From positions 124,001 to 188,000 of the forward strand of contig NZ_JAUHPX010000004.1 in the NCBI RefSeq assembly GCF_030418305.1: a DNA stretch of 64,000 bases, given 5' to 3'. A program made the translations under genes and the position numbers. This DNA is from Demequina lignilytica. Its GTDB lineage: Bacteria > Actinomycetota > Actinomycetes > Actinomycetales > Demequinaceae. Each line of letters opens with the position of its first letter. Within the stretch, counting starts at the first letter, position 1. The notes beneath the pieces were generated by a model that saw only the letters and a list, made by a program, of their open reading frames with translations, had not been told where the DNA came from and did no database searches. Positions 26,601 to 34,218 of this stretch are shown here, piece after piece.

Positions 26601-27905
26601 GGCGAAGCCGTGCTCCGCGACCAGCGCCGCGGCGTCCGCCCCCAGGCGGATCGGGGTCGCGGGCGCGGGTGCCGTCGAGATGAGCCGCACGACCGCCTGG
26701 ACCGCCTCGTAGGCGCTCACGTCCCACGGGCGGTACGAGCGGTGCAGGGCGTCCATCCGCCCCTGCAGCTCGTGACGCGCCGCGAGGAGGCGCTCGCCGG
26801 CCTCGCGGATCGAGTCGTCCTCGACCTCGTCCACCCCCATGGTCATCGAGGTGAGCAGCCGGCGGCGGGCCACCTGGTTCCACGACGCCATCGCCCCCGA
26901 GACGTACGTGTCACCCACGCCGAGCCGGTCGAGCCGCCTCGCGACCGCGCGGACGGCCTGCTCGCCACCGCCGACGGCCATGACGGCGCGGCCCGAGGCC
27001 GCCGCATCGGCGACGATCGCGGCGACCGCCCCGAGCGGGTCGGCGCCCGGCGGCGCCTGCACCAGCACCGACCGGCCGGTGGCGATCAGGTCGAGCGCGG
27101 CGAAGCCCGCATCGTCGAGGTCGCCCACGCCGCGCTCCGCGAAGGGGTCGCGGTCGCCCAGCGGGAACGCGGGAAGCGGCTGCGCGAGGACCGCGCGGGC
27201 GTCGCCGTCGCCGGCGCTCGCCGCGAGCACGTCGGAGGCGCCGATCACGGCGTCCATGTCGTCGAGGTCGTCGAGCAGGCGCTGCTCCGGGTCGTCGAAC
27301 GCGCCGACGAACAGCCGGTCGCCCACCTCGATGTCGGGGAACGCGTCGCCCAGCTCGCTGACGTGGCTCCACAGCGGCCGCGGGTCGAACTCCACGCCCG
27401 GCCCGGCCGACGGGTGCAGGCCGGCGAGCCCCTCGCCTGCGCCGCGGGCCCGCGCCTCGGTGAGGAACACCGGGTTCACCACCACCTGGTCGAGCATGGT
27501 GAGCAGGACGTCGCCCTGGCGCGCCGGCTCGAAGTGCACCGGCCGCATGACGAGCGGCATCTCGCGGCGGCGGCCGTCCTCGGTCCACGACACCGTGCCG
27601 ATCACCATCGCCGCGGTCCACACTCCGGTCGCCGCCTTGACCCGGTCGGCGTCCTCGCGGATCAGCCGGACGCGGTGCAGGGCCTGCGCGTAGACGTCGG
27701 GATCGCGCAGCAGGGACTGGAGGGACGTGGGCCGCCCGGCGAACAGGGGCGCGAGGCCGCCCGGATGCGAGCCGCGCAGGTCGACCACCGTCGACTCGCT
27801 CAGCGCGAGGTCCCGCAGCGGCGAGACGGTCGCGAGCTCCTGCAGCTGCTCCCGCCACTCCTCGAGGGCCTCCGCCACGAGGGCGCGCCCGATATAGTCC
27901 ACCAC
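23670..27905 (-). CDS. Very large degenerate SF1-helicase-like protein with Vsr/MTES_1575-type nuclease-like domain
   Basis: 1411 aa, one of the largest genes here. An N-terminal domain (about 1-270) precedes a P-loop region whose Walker A reads APPGADPLG (284-292) without the Lys-Thr of GKT. A long helical insert follows. A helicase C-terminal-like part (LADTVPVVSLANAAGLDVDE, then ILSLGYARD) and a Vsr-like domain (about 1088-1190, IPLVVGG then YTVAVVTDDAG and LEALGWTVV) come next. The tail (about 1238-1411) is very acidic with EPEPEP repeats. The architecture resembles helicase-nuclease proteins with the PF18741 domain, but ATPase and nuclease residues look lost. Start GTG at 27905 after TAGGA; a GTG 3 bp on is possible. 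Confidence 0.7.
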   Translation of the reverse strand: MVDYIGRALVAEALEEWREQLQELATVSPLRDLALSESTVVDLRGSHPGGLAPLFAGRPTSLQSLLRDPDVYAQALHRVRLIREDADRVKAATGVWTAAMVIGTVSWTEDGRRREMPLVMRPVHFEPARQGDVLLTMLDQVVVNPVFLTEARARGAGEGLAGLHPSAGPGVEFDPRPLWSHVSELGDAFPDIEVGDRLFVGAFDDPEQRLLDDLDDMDAVIGASDVLAASAGDGDARAVLAQPLPAFPLGDRDPFAERGVGDLDDAGFAALDLIATGRSVLVQAPPGADPLGAVAAIVADAAASGRAVMAVGGGEQAVRAVARRLDRLGVGDTYVSGAMASWNQVARRRLLTSMTMGVDEVEDDSIREAGERLLAARHELQGRMDALHRSYRPWDVSAYEAVQAVVRLISTAPAPATPIRLGADAAALVAEHGFASVTHALVEAIAPPEPEPEAQEAPETPEITLVPWWSEVTSDPAEGARLDEALATLVVRHLPKMRAEARLAAHETGMDEAPTVAAWADQVTLFTDVRDTLEIFSPAVFHRSLHDLVAATAPAGTAQSGELARRDRRALRRRAVELLRPGRSKDEIHEHLVAAHAQALRWRAHCSAGGWPLVPADFDLFADRVESAQRLWERIAQPVAQVSGETDLMDQPWERVREVLEHLAEGVPGTLEAVEEIPVDRDLVQAGLGPLLEDLRAREATPEQVRRDLEFAWWAAAFDAIVSADPRLTEEGAVGRVVEEFLRRDHDFAAARVGPLMRAVAERRRIAIAKHPDLARDLFATLVEGADAPYRELWRDHGPLVTALRPVTLATAEQVSRLAPPTRCVDLAVVFASESLALAETVPTLARARQVVVVADAESATRSAVATFADLLPRVALHAAPQPRDPRVTSLLGSLAYGRALSSLPAAGEADRLRVQHVDAVGHAVAGSRTVESTRAEVAAVIERADRLVHEMPRRSLAVVAGNELHAMRLRDALEERGARLADTVPVVSLANAAGLDVDEVILSLGYARDAEGTLPARLGALSEPHGVPALVQALAATHESLTVVTALDAEQLAAIAEGPESEAVDGLRELLLAADGAPVPAERPEPAPGDWLLADIASRLRAQGYAVHVRYGAGADAIPLVVGGRHDRGYTVAVVTDDAGQAGAASVRDRMRHQYGGLEALGWTVVSLWTLDVFMDPDAAVAAIVDAVEGRRGPLVWEQPTLDLGVETSAIRVPAQEVFDVAALEDVTGAIPALRDEHLVAAEPEPDPEPEPVVEAPDVTLGISVMLAEHLLVDRHTRAQETQPALDLPEPEPEPEPDPEPEPSPEPEPEPARDAQSSEEAPVTPPRDAESSSDDDSTPASAPEEETEEPEDEGEAEDALPSPPPIRPAWRGTDRPLIPTRAREDIDEGWGGSGGSSRDDEIKRERPPHW

Positions 27906-28016
27906 CGTCCTACGGTAACCGCCGGGAACCGGGCCTCTCGCGCACCACGCCGCCTCCCGATCCGGGACCCTGCCCCGCATCGTCGCGACGCGCACCAACA
28001 CCCCGGGGAACGGCAG

Positions 28017-28053
28017 ACAGTGCGCGCCGACTTGTACAGACGACGCGCACTGT
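28017..28053. repeat. Perfect 10 bp inverted repeat upstream of the giant gene
   Basis: ACAGTGCGCG and CGCGCACTGT frame a 17 bp spacer containing TTGTACA. The repeat lies 112-148 bp upstream of the giant helicase-like gene and 69 bp beyond the MFS gene stop. It may be an operator, a 5' leader hairpin or a terminator. The rest of this 216 bp gap shows one copy of the dispersed 9-mer (27976) and nothing else I can name. Confidence 0.5.
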
Positions 28054-28121
28054 TGAAGGGATTGTGCGGCCCCGGGTACCGCCGCGTCAATTCCGTGCGC
28101 GGGGCCTCGGATGCGCGCGCG

Positions 28122-29423
28122 TCAGCGGCGTCGGTACCGCTGGATGACGTCCCTGATCGGGGGCACGTGGACGCCCTCCGCGGCCATGTCCAGGCGTGCG
28201 AGGCGCCGGTTCCGGAGGACCCCGGCGACGCCCATGACCCACGGGATCAGCAGGGTCGCGAACGCGATGCGGTACTCGCCCAGCGTGTAGGCCGTCGCCC
28301 CCTCCGGCGACACGGCCTGGAGGGTCACGCCGACCAGCACGATCCCCAGGATGGTGGAGGCGAATCCGCCCACGTTCACGAACCCGGTGGCGGTGCCCAT
28401 CGCCTCCTCGGGACCGAACGTGCGGGCGTAGTCGAGCGCGATCAGCGAGACCGGTCCGCCCGCGCCGATCACGGCCATCAGCACGCCGAGCTCCCACACC
28501 GGACGGGGCGTGTCCGGCACGAGGATCGCGACCCAGGCCACGGCGGTCGCCACGGCGGAGCCGAGCACCAGCCAGCTCCGGCGCAGCGGATGGCGGGCGG
28601 TGAACGCCCCTGCGAGCGGGCCGGCGGCCATCTTGGTCAGCGTGATCACCATCAGCAGCGCGCTCGCCTCGGGCAGCGTGAGGCCCTGCGTGGTGACGAA
28701 GAACGGCACGCCCCACAGCAGCGCGACGGTGTTCGCCGAGCACAGCGACAGGAAGTGGGTCCAGAACCCGAGCCGGGTGCCGGCAGGGCGCGAGGCGAGG
28801 CGGATCGAGGCGCGGAGGGACGATGCGGGGGCCCGGGGCGCCGCGCGCTCGCCGGTCGTCGCGGGCACCCGGATGCCGCGGGACGCGAGGGCCGCCGTGG
28901 CGAGCGTGACCGCCGCCAGGACCGCGAACGTGGCGCTCCAGCCGTGGCCCTTGAGCATCCATGCGACGGGGATAGAGGTGGCGAGCTGGCCGGCCTGGCC
29001 CACGAGCCCGGTCACCTGCACCAGCACCGGCACGCGGCGGGCCGGGAACCACAGCGGGATGAGGCGGCACGCGGAGATGAAGATGGGAGCGTCGCCGGCG
29101 CCGATCAGGACGCGCGCGAGGATCGCCAGCGGGAGGCTGGTGGTGAACGCGAGAAGCACGGTGCCGGCGGTCATCAGCAGCGCGCCGCCGATCATCAGCC
29201 GGCGTGCGCCCCAGCGGTCGAGGAGGGCGCCGGCCGGCAGCTGCAGCGCCGCGTAGGTGGCGACCTGGGCGATCGCGAGGATCGACAGCCAGGCCGCCTC
29301 GATGCCGAACCGGTCGAGCGCCTCGACCCCGGCGACGCCGAGCGCGGTGCGGTTGACGATCGCGACGAAGTACAGCGCCATGCCCGAGACGAGCATCAGC
29401 CACGCGGCGCGCGGGGCGCGCAC
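28122..29423 (-). CDS. MFS transporter (first of two paralogues)
   Basis: 433 aa with twelve predicted helices. MFS signatures include the loop 2-3 motif GALLDRWGARRLM and ARVLIGAGDAPIF in helix 4. The protein is clearly paralogous to the next gene upstream (shared NRTALGVAGV, RLGFW, LLWGVPFFVTTQ, SWLVLGSAV and TATGFVNVGGFA), so a local duplication is likely. The substrate is probably an organic anion, judged from the catabolic genes upstream. Start taken as GTG at 29423; no strong Shine-Dalgarno sequence is adjacent, and an in-frame CTG behind GGAGGG is an alternative. Confidence 0.85.
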   Translation of the reverse strand: MRAPRAAWLMLVSGMALYFVAIVNRTALGVAGVEALDRFGIEAAWLSILAIAQVATYAALQLPAGALLDRWGARRLMIGGALLMTAGTVLLAFTTSLPLAILARVLIGAGDAPIFISACRLIPLWFPARRVPVLVQVTGLVGQAGQLATSIPVAWMLKGHGWSATFAVLAAVTLATAALASRGIRVPATTGERAAPRAPASSLRASIRLASRPAGTRLGFWTHFLSLCSANTVALLWGVPFFVTTQGLTLPEASALLMVITLTKMAAGPLAGAFTARHPLRRSWLVLGSAVATAVAWVAILVPDTPRPVWELGVLMAVIGAGGPVSLIALDYARTFGPEEAMGTATGFVNVGGFASTILGIVLVGVTLQAVSPEGATAYTLGEYRIAFATLLIPWVMGVAGVLRNRRLARLDMAAEGVHVPPIRDVIQRYRRR

Positions 29424-29523
29424 GTGCGGGGTCGGCGTCGCGGTCAGGGTCCCTCCCGGGTTCGCCTCACCGTACGGGAGCGCCGCCGGGGATTCCTCGG
29501 ACCTCGGACCCAGGCCGGTCCCT

Positions 29524-29648
29524 CACCCCCCTCCCCGGACGCTCCGCACGGATCTGGGCCCGACACGCCGTGCTGGACACGTTCACACGCGGTTCCGGAC
29601 GGCGTGTCGCGCGTGAAACCGTGCGGAGCAATCTGGGGGGAGGGGGTG
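29524..29648. repeat. Long palindromic intergenic element, copy 1
   Basis: About 125 bp with nested inverted repeats: an outer pair (CTCCGCACGG with CCGTGCGGAG, extended by C-rich and G-rich flanks) and an inner pair (GACACGCCGT with ACGGCGTGTC). It fills most of the 237 bp gap between the two MFS genes. A shorter relative lies at 33085-33169. The structure resembles repetitive extragenic palindromes. It could also terminate or protect mRNA. Confidence 0.65.
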
Positions 29649-29660
29649 CCAGCGGGCGCG

Positions 29661-30947
29661 TCAGCGGGTGCGGGGCGGCCGCCGCGACGGGATCTCGACG
29701 CCCGCCGCGGCCAGGTCGGCGCGCGCCCGCCTCCGCGAGGCGAGCACGCCGATCACCCCCGCGATCCACGGCACGATCAGCACCGCGAAGGCGAGACGGT
29801 ACTCGTCGAGCGTGTAGACCGTCGCGCCGGGCTCGGACGTGAGCTGCAGCACCGCGCCCACCGCGAGCACGCCGATGATGGTCGCCGCGAACCCTCCGAC
29901 GTTGACGAAGCCGCTCGCGGTCCCGAGCCGGTGCCGCTCGGAGAACGTGCGCGCGAGGTCGAGGCCGACCACCGAGGTGGGCCCGCCGATCCCGACGGCG
30001 ATCACGAACACCACCAGCTGCCACATGGGCCGCGGCGTGTCGAACGCCAGCAGCGCGGCGAAGGCCGCCAGCGTGAGGACCGCCGAGCCGAGCACGAGCC
30101 AGCTCCGGCGGAACGGGTGACGGCCCGAGTACCACCCGATCAGCGGGCCGGAGGCGATCGCGGACAGCGTCAGGCAGGTGAGCAGGAGGCTCGCCTGCGC
30201 GGGCGACTTCTCCTGCGCGGTCACGAAGAAGGGCACGCCCCACAGCAGTGTCAGCACGTTGGCGCCGAACGGGGTGACGAAGTGCGACCAGAATCCGAGC
30301 CGCGTGCCCGCGACCCGGGTGGTGGCGCGCAGCGCGGGCCACATGCGCTCGGCGACCACCACCGCCGACTCGTCGGTGGGCGCCCGCAGGCCGAACCCGG
30401 CGACCAGGCCCACGGCCACGGTGACCGCGCCGAGCGTCGCGAACGCCACGCTCCACCCGGCGGCGTGCAGGAGCGCGGCGACGGGGATCGCCGACGCGAG
30501 CTGGCCGGTCTGACCGATGAGGCCGGTGACCTGGATCATCATGGGCGCCCGCCGCGGCGGGAACCACAGCCCGACCACCCGCGTCGCGCCGATGAAGATC
30601 GGGGCGTCGCCCGCGCCGATCAGGACGCGCGCGAGCAGCACCAGCGCCGGCTCGTGGACGAACGCCAGCATCGTCTGCCCGAGCGCCATCACCGCGAGAC
30701 CCGCGGTCATCACGGTGCGCGCCCCGAACCGGTCCATCAGCCGCCCGCCGGGGATCTGCAGCGCCGCGTAGGCGGCGATCTGCGCGACCGAGAGCATCGC
30801 GAGCCCCGTGGCCTCGAGCCCGAAGCGCTCGGAGGCCTGCACCCCGGCGACGCCGAGCGCGGTGCGGTTGACCACCGCCATGAAGTAGGCGGACGCGGCC
30901 GCGATGTAGATCACCCACGCGGCGCGCGGGGTTCGCTGGTCGAGCAC
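29661..30947 (-). CDS. MFS transporter (second paralogue)
   Basis: 428 aa, twelve helices, with GGRLMDRFGARTVM in loop 2-3 and ARVLIGAGDAPIF in helix 4. It shares most conserved blocks with the downstream MFS gene. The GTG start at 30947 has AGGAG 5 bp upstream. It lies downstream of the Old Yellow Enzyme-type reductase, past a strong hairpin, at the end of the aromatic island, so it may import or export a pathway substrate. Nothing in the sequence fixes the substrate. Confidence 0.87.
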   Translation of the reverse strand: MLDQRTPRAAWVIYIAAASAYFMAVVNRTALGVAGVQASERFGLEATGLAMLSVAQIAAYAALQIPGGRLMDRFGARTVMTAGLAVMALGQTMLAFVHEPALVLLARVLIGAGDAPIFIGATRVVGLWFPPRRAPMMIQVTGLIGQTGQLASAIPVAALLHAAGWSVAFATLGAVTVAVGLVAGFGLRAPTDESAVVVAERMWPALRATTRVAGTRLGFWSHFVTPFGANVLTLLWGVPFFVTAQEKSPAQASLLLTCLTLSAIASGPLIGWYSGRHPFRRSWLVLGSAVLTLAAFAALLAFDTPRPMWQLVVFVIAVGIGGPTSVVGLDLARTFSERHRLGTASGFVNVGGFAATIIGVLAVGAVLQLTSEPGATVYTLDEYRLAFAVLIVPWIAGVIGVLASRRRARADLAAAGVEIPSRRPPRTR

Positions 30948-31002
30948 GCGGCTCCTGTTCAGTTCGAGCGGGGAGGTTGCCTTCCCCAGTATCTCCCCGC
31001 GC

Positions 31003-31046
31003 GGGAGGGACGATGCGCGGGAGCCATCGCGCGCATCGTCCCTCCC
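31003..31046 (-). terminator. 17 bp hairpin built from two copies of the dispersed 9-mer
   Basis: GGGAGGGACGATGCGCG pairs perfectly with its complement across a 10 nt loop, 8 bp after the stop of the reductase gene. Each arm carries one GACGATGCG in opposite orientation. There is no T tract. It likely ends the reductase transcript and separates it from the MFS pair. Confidence 0.7.
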
Positions 31047-31053
31047 CCGGTTC

Positions 31054-32979
31054 CTAGAGGGCGAGCGCCGCCTCGAAGCCCGCGTTGATCGCGTCGCCCA
31101 CCTTGGCGGGACGCACGCAGTCGCCGACCGCCACCACCGAGTCGCGGTCAGCGAGCGCCTCGACCAGCGCCGTCGCGGGCCGCACGCCGAAGGCGCTCAC
31201 CACCGTGTCGGCGGCGATGTGCACCGGACCGTCGGGGCCCTCGACCTTGACGCCGGTCGCGTCGACCTCGGTGACGCGGCGGCCCGTGATGAGGGTCACG
31301 CCCGCCTCCGCGAGGTCACGCAGCAGGGTGATGCGGTTGATCATCAGGAGGTCCTCCGCGATGCCCTCCTTCATCTCGATCATGGTGACGTCGTGGCCCT
31401 CGAGGGCCTTCTCGAGCGCGAAGTCCGCGCCCGAGAGGCCGCCGCCGCAGACCACGAGGCGCTTGCCGAGGTCGGCGCCCAGGTGCGCGTCGATGACCTC
31501 GACCACCGACGGGCCGTCGAGGCCCGGGATCGGCGGGGTGAGGGGGGTCGACCCGGTCGCGAGGATCACCGCGTCGGCCGCGGCGAGCTCGGGCGAGTCG
31601 GCGCTCATCTCCGTGCCGAGGTGGACCGTGACGGGCAGCGTGGCGAGCTGGCGCTCCCACCAGAAGATCATCGAGCGCAGCTCGCGCTTGAACTCCGGGG
31701 TCGCGGCGGGCCAGAGCACGCCGCCCAGCTGGGTGCCCTTCTCGTACACGTCGACGGTGTGGCCGCGCAGGGCGGCGACGCGGGCGGCCTCGAGGCCGGC
31801 CGGGCCGGCGCCGACGATCGCGACGCGCTTCGGGGTCGCGGCGGGGGTCAGCTCGCGGCGCTCGAGCTCGAGCCCGACCACGGGGTTGACGGCGCAGCCG
31901 AGCGGCTTGCCCACGAACGCGTTGCCGACGCACAGCTGGTTGCAGCGGATGCAGGGGCGGATGTCGTCGCGGCGGCCCTCGGCGAGCTTGAGCGCCCACT
32001 CCGGGTCCGCGATGAGCGCCCGGCCGATCCCGGCGAAGTCCATCTCGCCGCTCGCGATCGCGGCCTCGGCGCGCTCGGGCGTCAGGTTGCCGCACCCGAG
32101 CACCGGGATGGTGAGCGCGTCCTTGAACATCTGGACGGAGCCCATCATGCAGTTGTCGCCCAGGTAGTAGGGCGGGAACACGTAGTCCATCGCCTCGTAG
32201 GAGCCCTCGTCGATCATCAGCAGGTCCAGCCCGGCGGCCTCGAGCTGCTGGGCGATCTCGATGGACTCGGCCGGCGTGCGCCCGCCCTCGAAGTGGTGGT
32301 CGACGGAGAGGCGGAAGCTCACGGGGAGCCCGGGGGCGCCCTCCTTCACGGCGGCGATGATCTCGGCGGCGAAGCGGCAGCGGTTCTCGACGGAGCCGCC
32401 GTACTCGTCGGTGCGACGGTTCCACACGGGCGACAGGAACTGGTCGATCACGTAGCCGGTGTGGCCGTGGATGTCGATCGCGTCGATGCCCGCCTTCGCG
32501 CAGCGCTCGGCCGCCTCCTTGAAGCGCTGGACGATCACCTTGATCTCGTGAGTCTCGAGCGGGCGGCACCGCACGCTCGGGTCGAGCCAGTGGCTGTTGT
32601 CCGAGGCGGAGATGGGCAGGCGGTCCGGGTCGATGTTGTTGATGTTGCGGCCCAGTCCCGCGGTGAGCTGCACGGAGACGGCGCCGCCGCGGGCGTGGAA
32701 GGCCTCGGCGAGCTTGGTGAGGCCGGGGATCGCGGCGTCCGTGTCGACGCGGCCGAGGCCCTCGTTGATCACCTCGTAGTCGTCGGTGACGGCGTTGATG
32801 CCGGTGCAGACCAGGCCGGCGCCCGCGGCACGCTCGGCGTAGTAGGCGACCTCGCGGTCGGTGAGGTGACCGTCGTGGTCACCCATCTCGGTGCCCATCG
32901 GCACCATCACGACGCGGTTGCGCAGCTTCAGGCCCGCGAGCTCGACGGGCTCGAGGACGTGGGAGTACAGGGTGGACAC
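31054..32979 (-). CDS. Old Yellow Enzyme-type NADH:flavin oxidoreductase with FAD/NAD(P) domain (2,4-dienoyl-CoA reductase-like)
   Basis: 641 aa multidomain flavoprotein. The N-terminal FMN barrel (about 1-340) contains IDIHGHTGYVIDQFLSPVWNRRTDEYGGS. A 4Fe-4S site follows (CIRCNQLC and a fourth Cys in LGCAVNP). A C-terminal pyridine-nucleotide-disulfide-type part holds VAIVGAGPAGLEAARVAALRG and VVCGGGLSGADFALE. The order matches 2,4-dienoyl-CoA reductase, trimethylamine dehydrogenase and bile-acid BaiCD enzymes, which reduce conjugated enones. It probably reduces an unsaturated acid in the neighbouring pathway (inference). ATG at 32979 follows AGGAGG. Confidence 0.92.
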   Translation of the reverse strand: MSTLYSHVLEPVELAGLKLRNRVVMVPMGTEMGDHDGHLTDREVAYYAERAAGAGLVCTGINAVTDDYEVINEGLGRVDTDAAIPGLTKLAEAFHARGGAVSVQLTAGLGRNINNIDPDRLPISASDNSHWLDPSVRCRPLETHEIKVIVQRFKEAAERCAKAGIDAIDIHGHTGYVIDQFLSPVWNRRTDEYGGSVENRCRFAAEIIAAVKEGAPGLPVSFRLSVDHHFEGGRTPAESIEIAQQLEAAGLDLLMIDEGSYEAMDYVFPPYYLGDNCMMGSVQMFKDALTIPVLGCGNLTPERAEAAIASGEMDFAGIGRALIADPEWALKLAEGRRDDIRPCIRCNQLCVGNAFVGKPLGCAVNPVVGLELERRELTPAATPKRVAIVGAGPAGLEAARVAALRGHTVDVYEKGTQLGGVLWPAATPEFKRELRSMIFWWERQLATLPVTVHLGTEMSADSPELAAADAVILATGSTPLTPPIPGLDGPSVVEVIDAHLGADLGKRLVVCGGGLSGADFALEKALEGHDVTMIEMKEGIAEDLLMINRITLLRDLAEAGVTLITGRRVTEVDATGVKVEGPDGPVHIAADTVVSAFGVRPATALVEALADRDSVVAVGDCVRPAKVGDAINAGFEAALAL

Positions 32980-33084
32980 GGGGGCCTCCTAGAACGGTCA
33001 GGATCGTCGACTACGACGCTATTGACCATATGTTCAGTAGAGGCGGGTTCCGAGGGACCAAGGTCACCGGCTGCCGCTGGCGTC

Positions 33085-33169
33085 CCACGCACCCGGACGG
33101 TCCGCACGGAGCTCGTCCCGGGTCTGCGGCGTGTCGCGGCGAGATCCGTGCGGACTGTCCAGGGGGTGG
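33085..33169. repeat. Palindromic intergenic element, copy 2 (short form)
   Basis: About 85 bp. GTCCGCACGGA pairs with TCCGTGCGGAC, and the stem continues with a C-rich left and G-rich right flank. The loop contains GGCGTGTCGCG, as in copy 1 at 29524, but the matching inner arm is missing, so this is an internally shortened relative. It lies between the hydratase stop (33205) and the reductase start (32979), inside the presumed catabolic operon. Confidence 0.6.
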
Positions 33170-33204
33170 GGGGCGGTGGTCGCGGTGGAGGGCGGCGGGA
33201 CCGC

Positions 33205-34218
33205 TCAGGCGCTCAGGCCCACCGCCGCCGCGAGCCGCGGGTACACCCGCATCGCGTTGCCCGCGAAGATCGCCTCCCGCTGCTCGTCGCTGATCGCGGC
33301 GGCGTCGACGTAGCGCTTCGTGTCGTCGAAGTACTGGCCCGTCTCCGGGTCGATGCCGCGCACCGCGCCCACCATCTCCGAGCCGAACAGGATGTTCTCC
33401 GTCGGGATCACCGCGGTGAGCAGGTCGATGCCCGGCTGGTGGTAGACGCAGGTGTCGAAGAACACGTTGTTCATCAGGTGCGAGGACACCGGCGGCTGGC
33501 CGAGCATGTCCGCGAGACCGCGGTACCGTCCCCAGTGGTACGGCACCGCTCCGCCGCCGTGCGGGATCACCAGGCGCAGTGTCGGGAAGTCGCGAAACAG
33601 GTCGCCCTGGAGCAGCTGCATGAAGGCCGTCGTGTCGGCGTTCATGTAGTGCGCGCCGGTCGCGTGGAACGCCGGGTTGGCCGAGGCGGAGACGTGGACC
33701 ATGCCCGGCACGTCGTGCTCGACCATCCGCTCCCACAGCGGGTACCAGTAGCGGTCCGTCAGCGGCGGCGACGTCCAGTGGCCGCCCGACGGGTCGGGGT
33801 TGACGTTGCAGCCGATGAAGCCCATCGCGACGCAGCGGTCGAGCTCCGCGATGGACGCCTCGAGGCCCTCGCCCGGGGACTGCGGCAGCTGGCACACGGG
33901 CGCGAACACCCCGGGGAACAGGTCCGCGACGCGCGCGATCAGGTTGTTGCAGGCCTCGGACCACGCGATCGACGTCGACAGGTCGCCCTGGTGGTGGCCC
34001 ATGACGGACGCGCGCGGCGAGAAGATCGTCACGTCGGCGCCGCGCTCGCGGATCAGCCGGAGCTGGTTCTTCTCGATGGTCTCGCGGATCTCGTCGTCGG
34101 AGATCTCCGGGTACTCCGGTGCCGGCTCGCCCGCCGCGAAGGCCGCCAGCTGCGCCGCGCGCCAGTCGCTGTGGGCCGCGGGGGCGGTGGTGTAGTGGCC
34201 GTGGCAGTCGATGATCAT
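33205..34218 (-). CDS. Amidohydrolase-fold hydratase, LigJ-like (4-oxalomesaconate hydratase family)
   Basis: 337 aa. It starts MIIDCHGHYTTAPAAH with the metal-binding HxH of the amidohydrolase superfamily. Further family blocks are GFIGCNVNPDPSGGHWTSPPL, HVSASANPAFHATGAHYMN and LVIPHGGGAVPYHWGR. This is the ACMSD-like branch that includes LigJ and GalB, which hydrate 4-oxalomesaconate to 4-carboxy-4-hydroxy-2-oxoadipate. With a LigK-like aldolase three genes upstream, that role is a good guess. The start overlaps the upstream dehydrogenase stop as ATGA. Confidence 0.85.
   Translation of the reverse strand: MIIDCHGHYTTAPAAHSDWRAAQLAAFAAGEPAPEYPEISDDEIRETIEKNQLRLIRERGADVTIFSPRASVMGHHQGDLSTSIAWSEACNNLIARVADLFPGVFAPVCQLPQSPGEGLEASIAELDRCVAMGFIGCNVNPDPSGGHWTSPPLTDRYWYPLWERMVEHDVPGMVHVSASANPAFHATGAHYMNADTTAFMQLLQGDLFRDFPTLRLVIPHGGGAVPYHWGRYRGLADMLGQPPVSSHLMNNVFFDTCVYHQPGIDLLTAVIPTENILFGSEMVGAVRGIDPETGQYFDDTKRYVDAAAISDEQREAIFAGNAMRVYPRLAAAVGLSA

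Noticed and set aside
24075..31088. Plus-strand open frame of 2337 codons
   Set aside because: It lies opposite the giant helicase-like gene and the MFS genes; its sequence is Arg/His/Gly-rich low complexity, as expected of an antisense frame in high-GC DNA.
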